Shown piece after piece: positions 63,805 through 64,000 of a stretch of 64,000 nt of DNA; position 1 is the first letter of the stretch; every line of letters starts with the position of its first letter. The DNA is from Lonicera japonica (taxonomy: Eukaryota; Streptophyta; Magnoliopsida; Dipsacales; Caprifoliaceae). The DNA is taken from contig CM038467.1 of the NCBI GenBank assembly GCA_021464415.1, positions 48,855,715 to 48,919,714 on the forward strand, written 5' to 3'. The notes beneath the pieces were generated by a model. That model made no database searches and had not been told where the DNA came from. It saw only the letters and a list, made by a program, of their open reading frames with translations. Made by a program: the position numbers and the translations under genes.

Positions 63805-64000
63805 CCAGAAAGTTTTATTAGCATCAACCTCCACACAATCAGTAGCTTAGAATGACTGCAAATGAATTATAATTCAATGGGGTTAAAAATGAATAGTACC
63901 AATAGTAGCATTTGCTACTTAAAACAATAAAGTATAAACAGCCCCCTTCTCTCAAGAATCGTCCATTTCGAGGGGTGAACAGATGAATTTTTTCATGAAA
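63805..64000. other. Right edge, continuing element or flank
   Basis: No coding motif is visible in the last 200 bases. It may still be leader of the Tat/Ogre-like element interrupted by the SINE. Confidence 0.3.

Noticed and set aside
1..64000. Bacterial-type systems, operons or integrated organelle DNA
   Set aside because: No ribosome binding sites, no compact gene order and no plastid or mitochondrial genes were seen; every recognisable domain is from plant nuclear genes or plant transposons.

Overview
This is nuclear DNA from a flowering plant, most likely a eudicot. It is AT-rich, contains almost no intact protein-coding gene, and is densely packed with nested plant transposons: Tat/Ogre-like, Del/Tekay-like and Copia LTR elements, a plant L1-type LINE, CACTA, hAT, PIF/Harbinger-like and MULE-like DNA elements, SINEs and foldbacks. 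Exon-sized host gene pieces with recognisable plant domains (PPR, LRK10L-type receptor kinase, ATL-type RING-H2, TOC64/AMI1 amidase, malectin-type LRR kinase, NEK kinase) sit among them. All family calls come from reading motifs by eye; no database search was run.

Layout. 0-9.2 kb: low-content DNA with a PPR fragment, a CACTA-type MITE with a tandem duplication and palindrome, a reverse-strand hAT transposase relic, and a reverse-strand Tat/Ogre-like LTR fragment broken by a 702-bp MULE-like MITE that carries three 124-bp tandem repeats. 9.2-19.4 kb: a Tourist-like MITE, then Del/Tekay-like LTR remnants mixed with two Tat/Ogre-like LTRs in opposite orientation. 19.4-22.2 kb: a RING-H2 gene fragment split by a duplicated LTR-like element, which is itself split by a SIRE-like solo LTR with a perfect 5-bp target duplication. 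22.5-27.2 kb: two dead LRK10L-type kinase copies on opposite strands; a 1.65-kb solo LTR with a perfect target duplication interrupts the forward one.

27.2-40.2 kb: SINE, tandem repeats, a Copia solo LTR candidate, a truncated Copia element with PBS and integrase, a putative plant transposon protein relic, and a run of Gypsy integrase, LINE RT and Copia gag pieces on the reverse strand. 40.26-46.54 kb: one L1-type LINE bounded by an 11-bp target duplication and ending in poly(A), with ORF1 and ORF2 overlapping by ATGA, but broken by stops, frameshifts and an internal RT deletion. 47.5-48.2 kb: hAT-type MITE and one amidase exon.

48.6-55.96 kb: a composite CACTA region defined by many copies of a CTTAAGCGACTGA subterminal motif. 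It holds a DUF4216 domain, the C-terminus of a second transposon protein and, between them, up to four pieces of unrelated host genes with splice sites. This gene-capturing CACTA is the most interesting object in the window. 57.77-59.15 kb: a large foldback element whose core is a mirror-symmetric series of seven small hairpins. 60.43 kb to the right edge: a Tat/Ogre-like retrotransposon with a 2.05-kb 5' LTR and PBS, and a SINE inserted in its leader.

Nothing here works as an operon or pathway. The window is a record of successive insertions, several of which can be ordered from nesting and target-site duplications.
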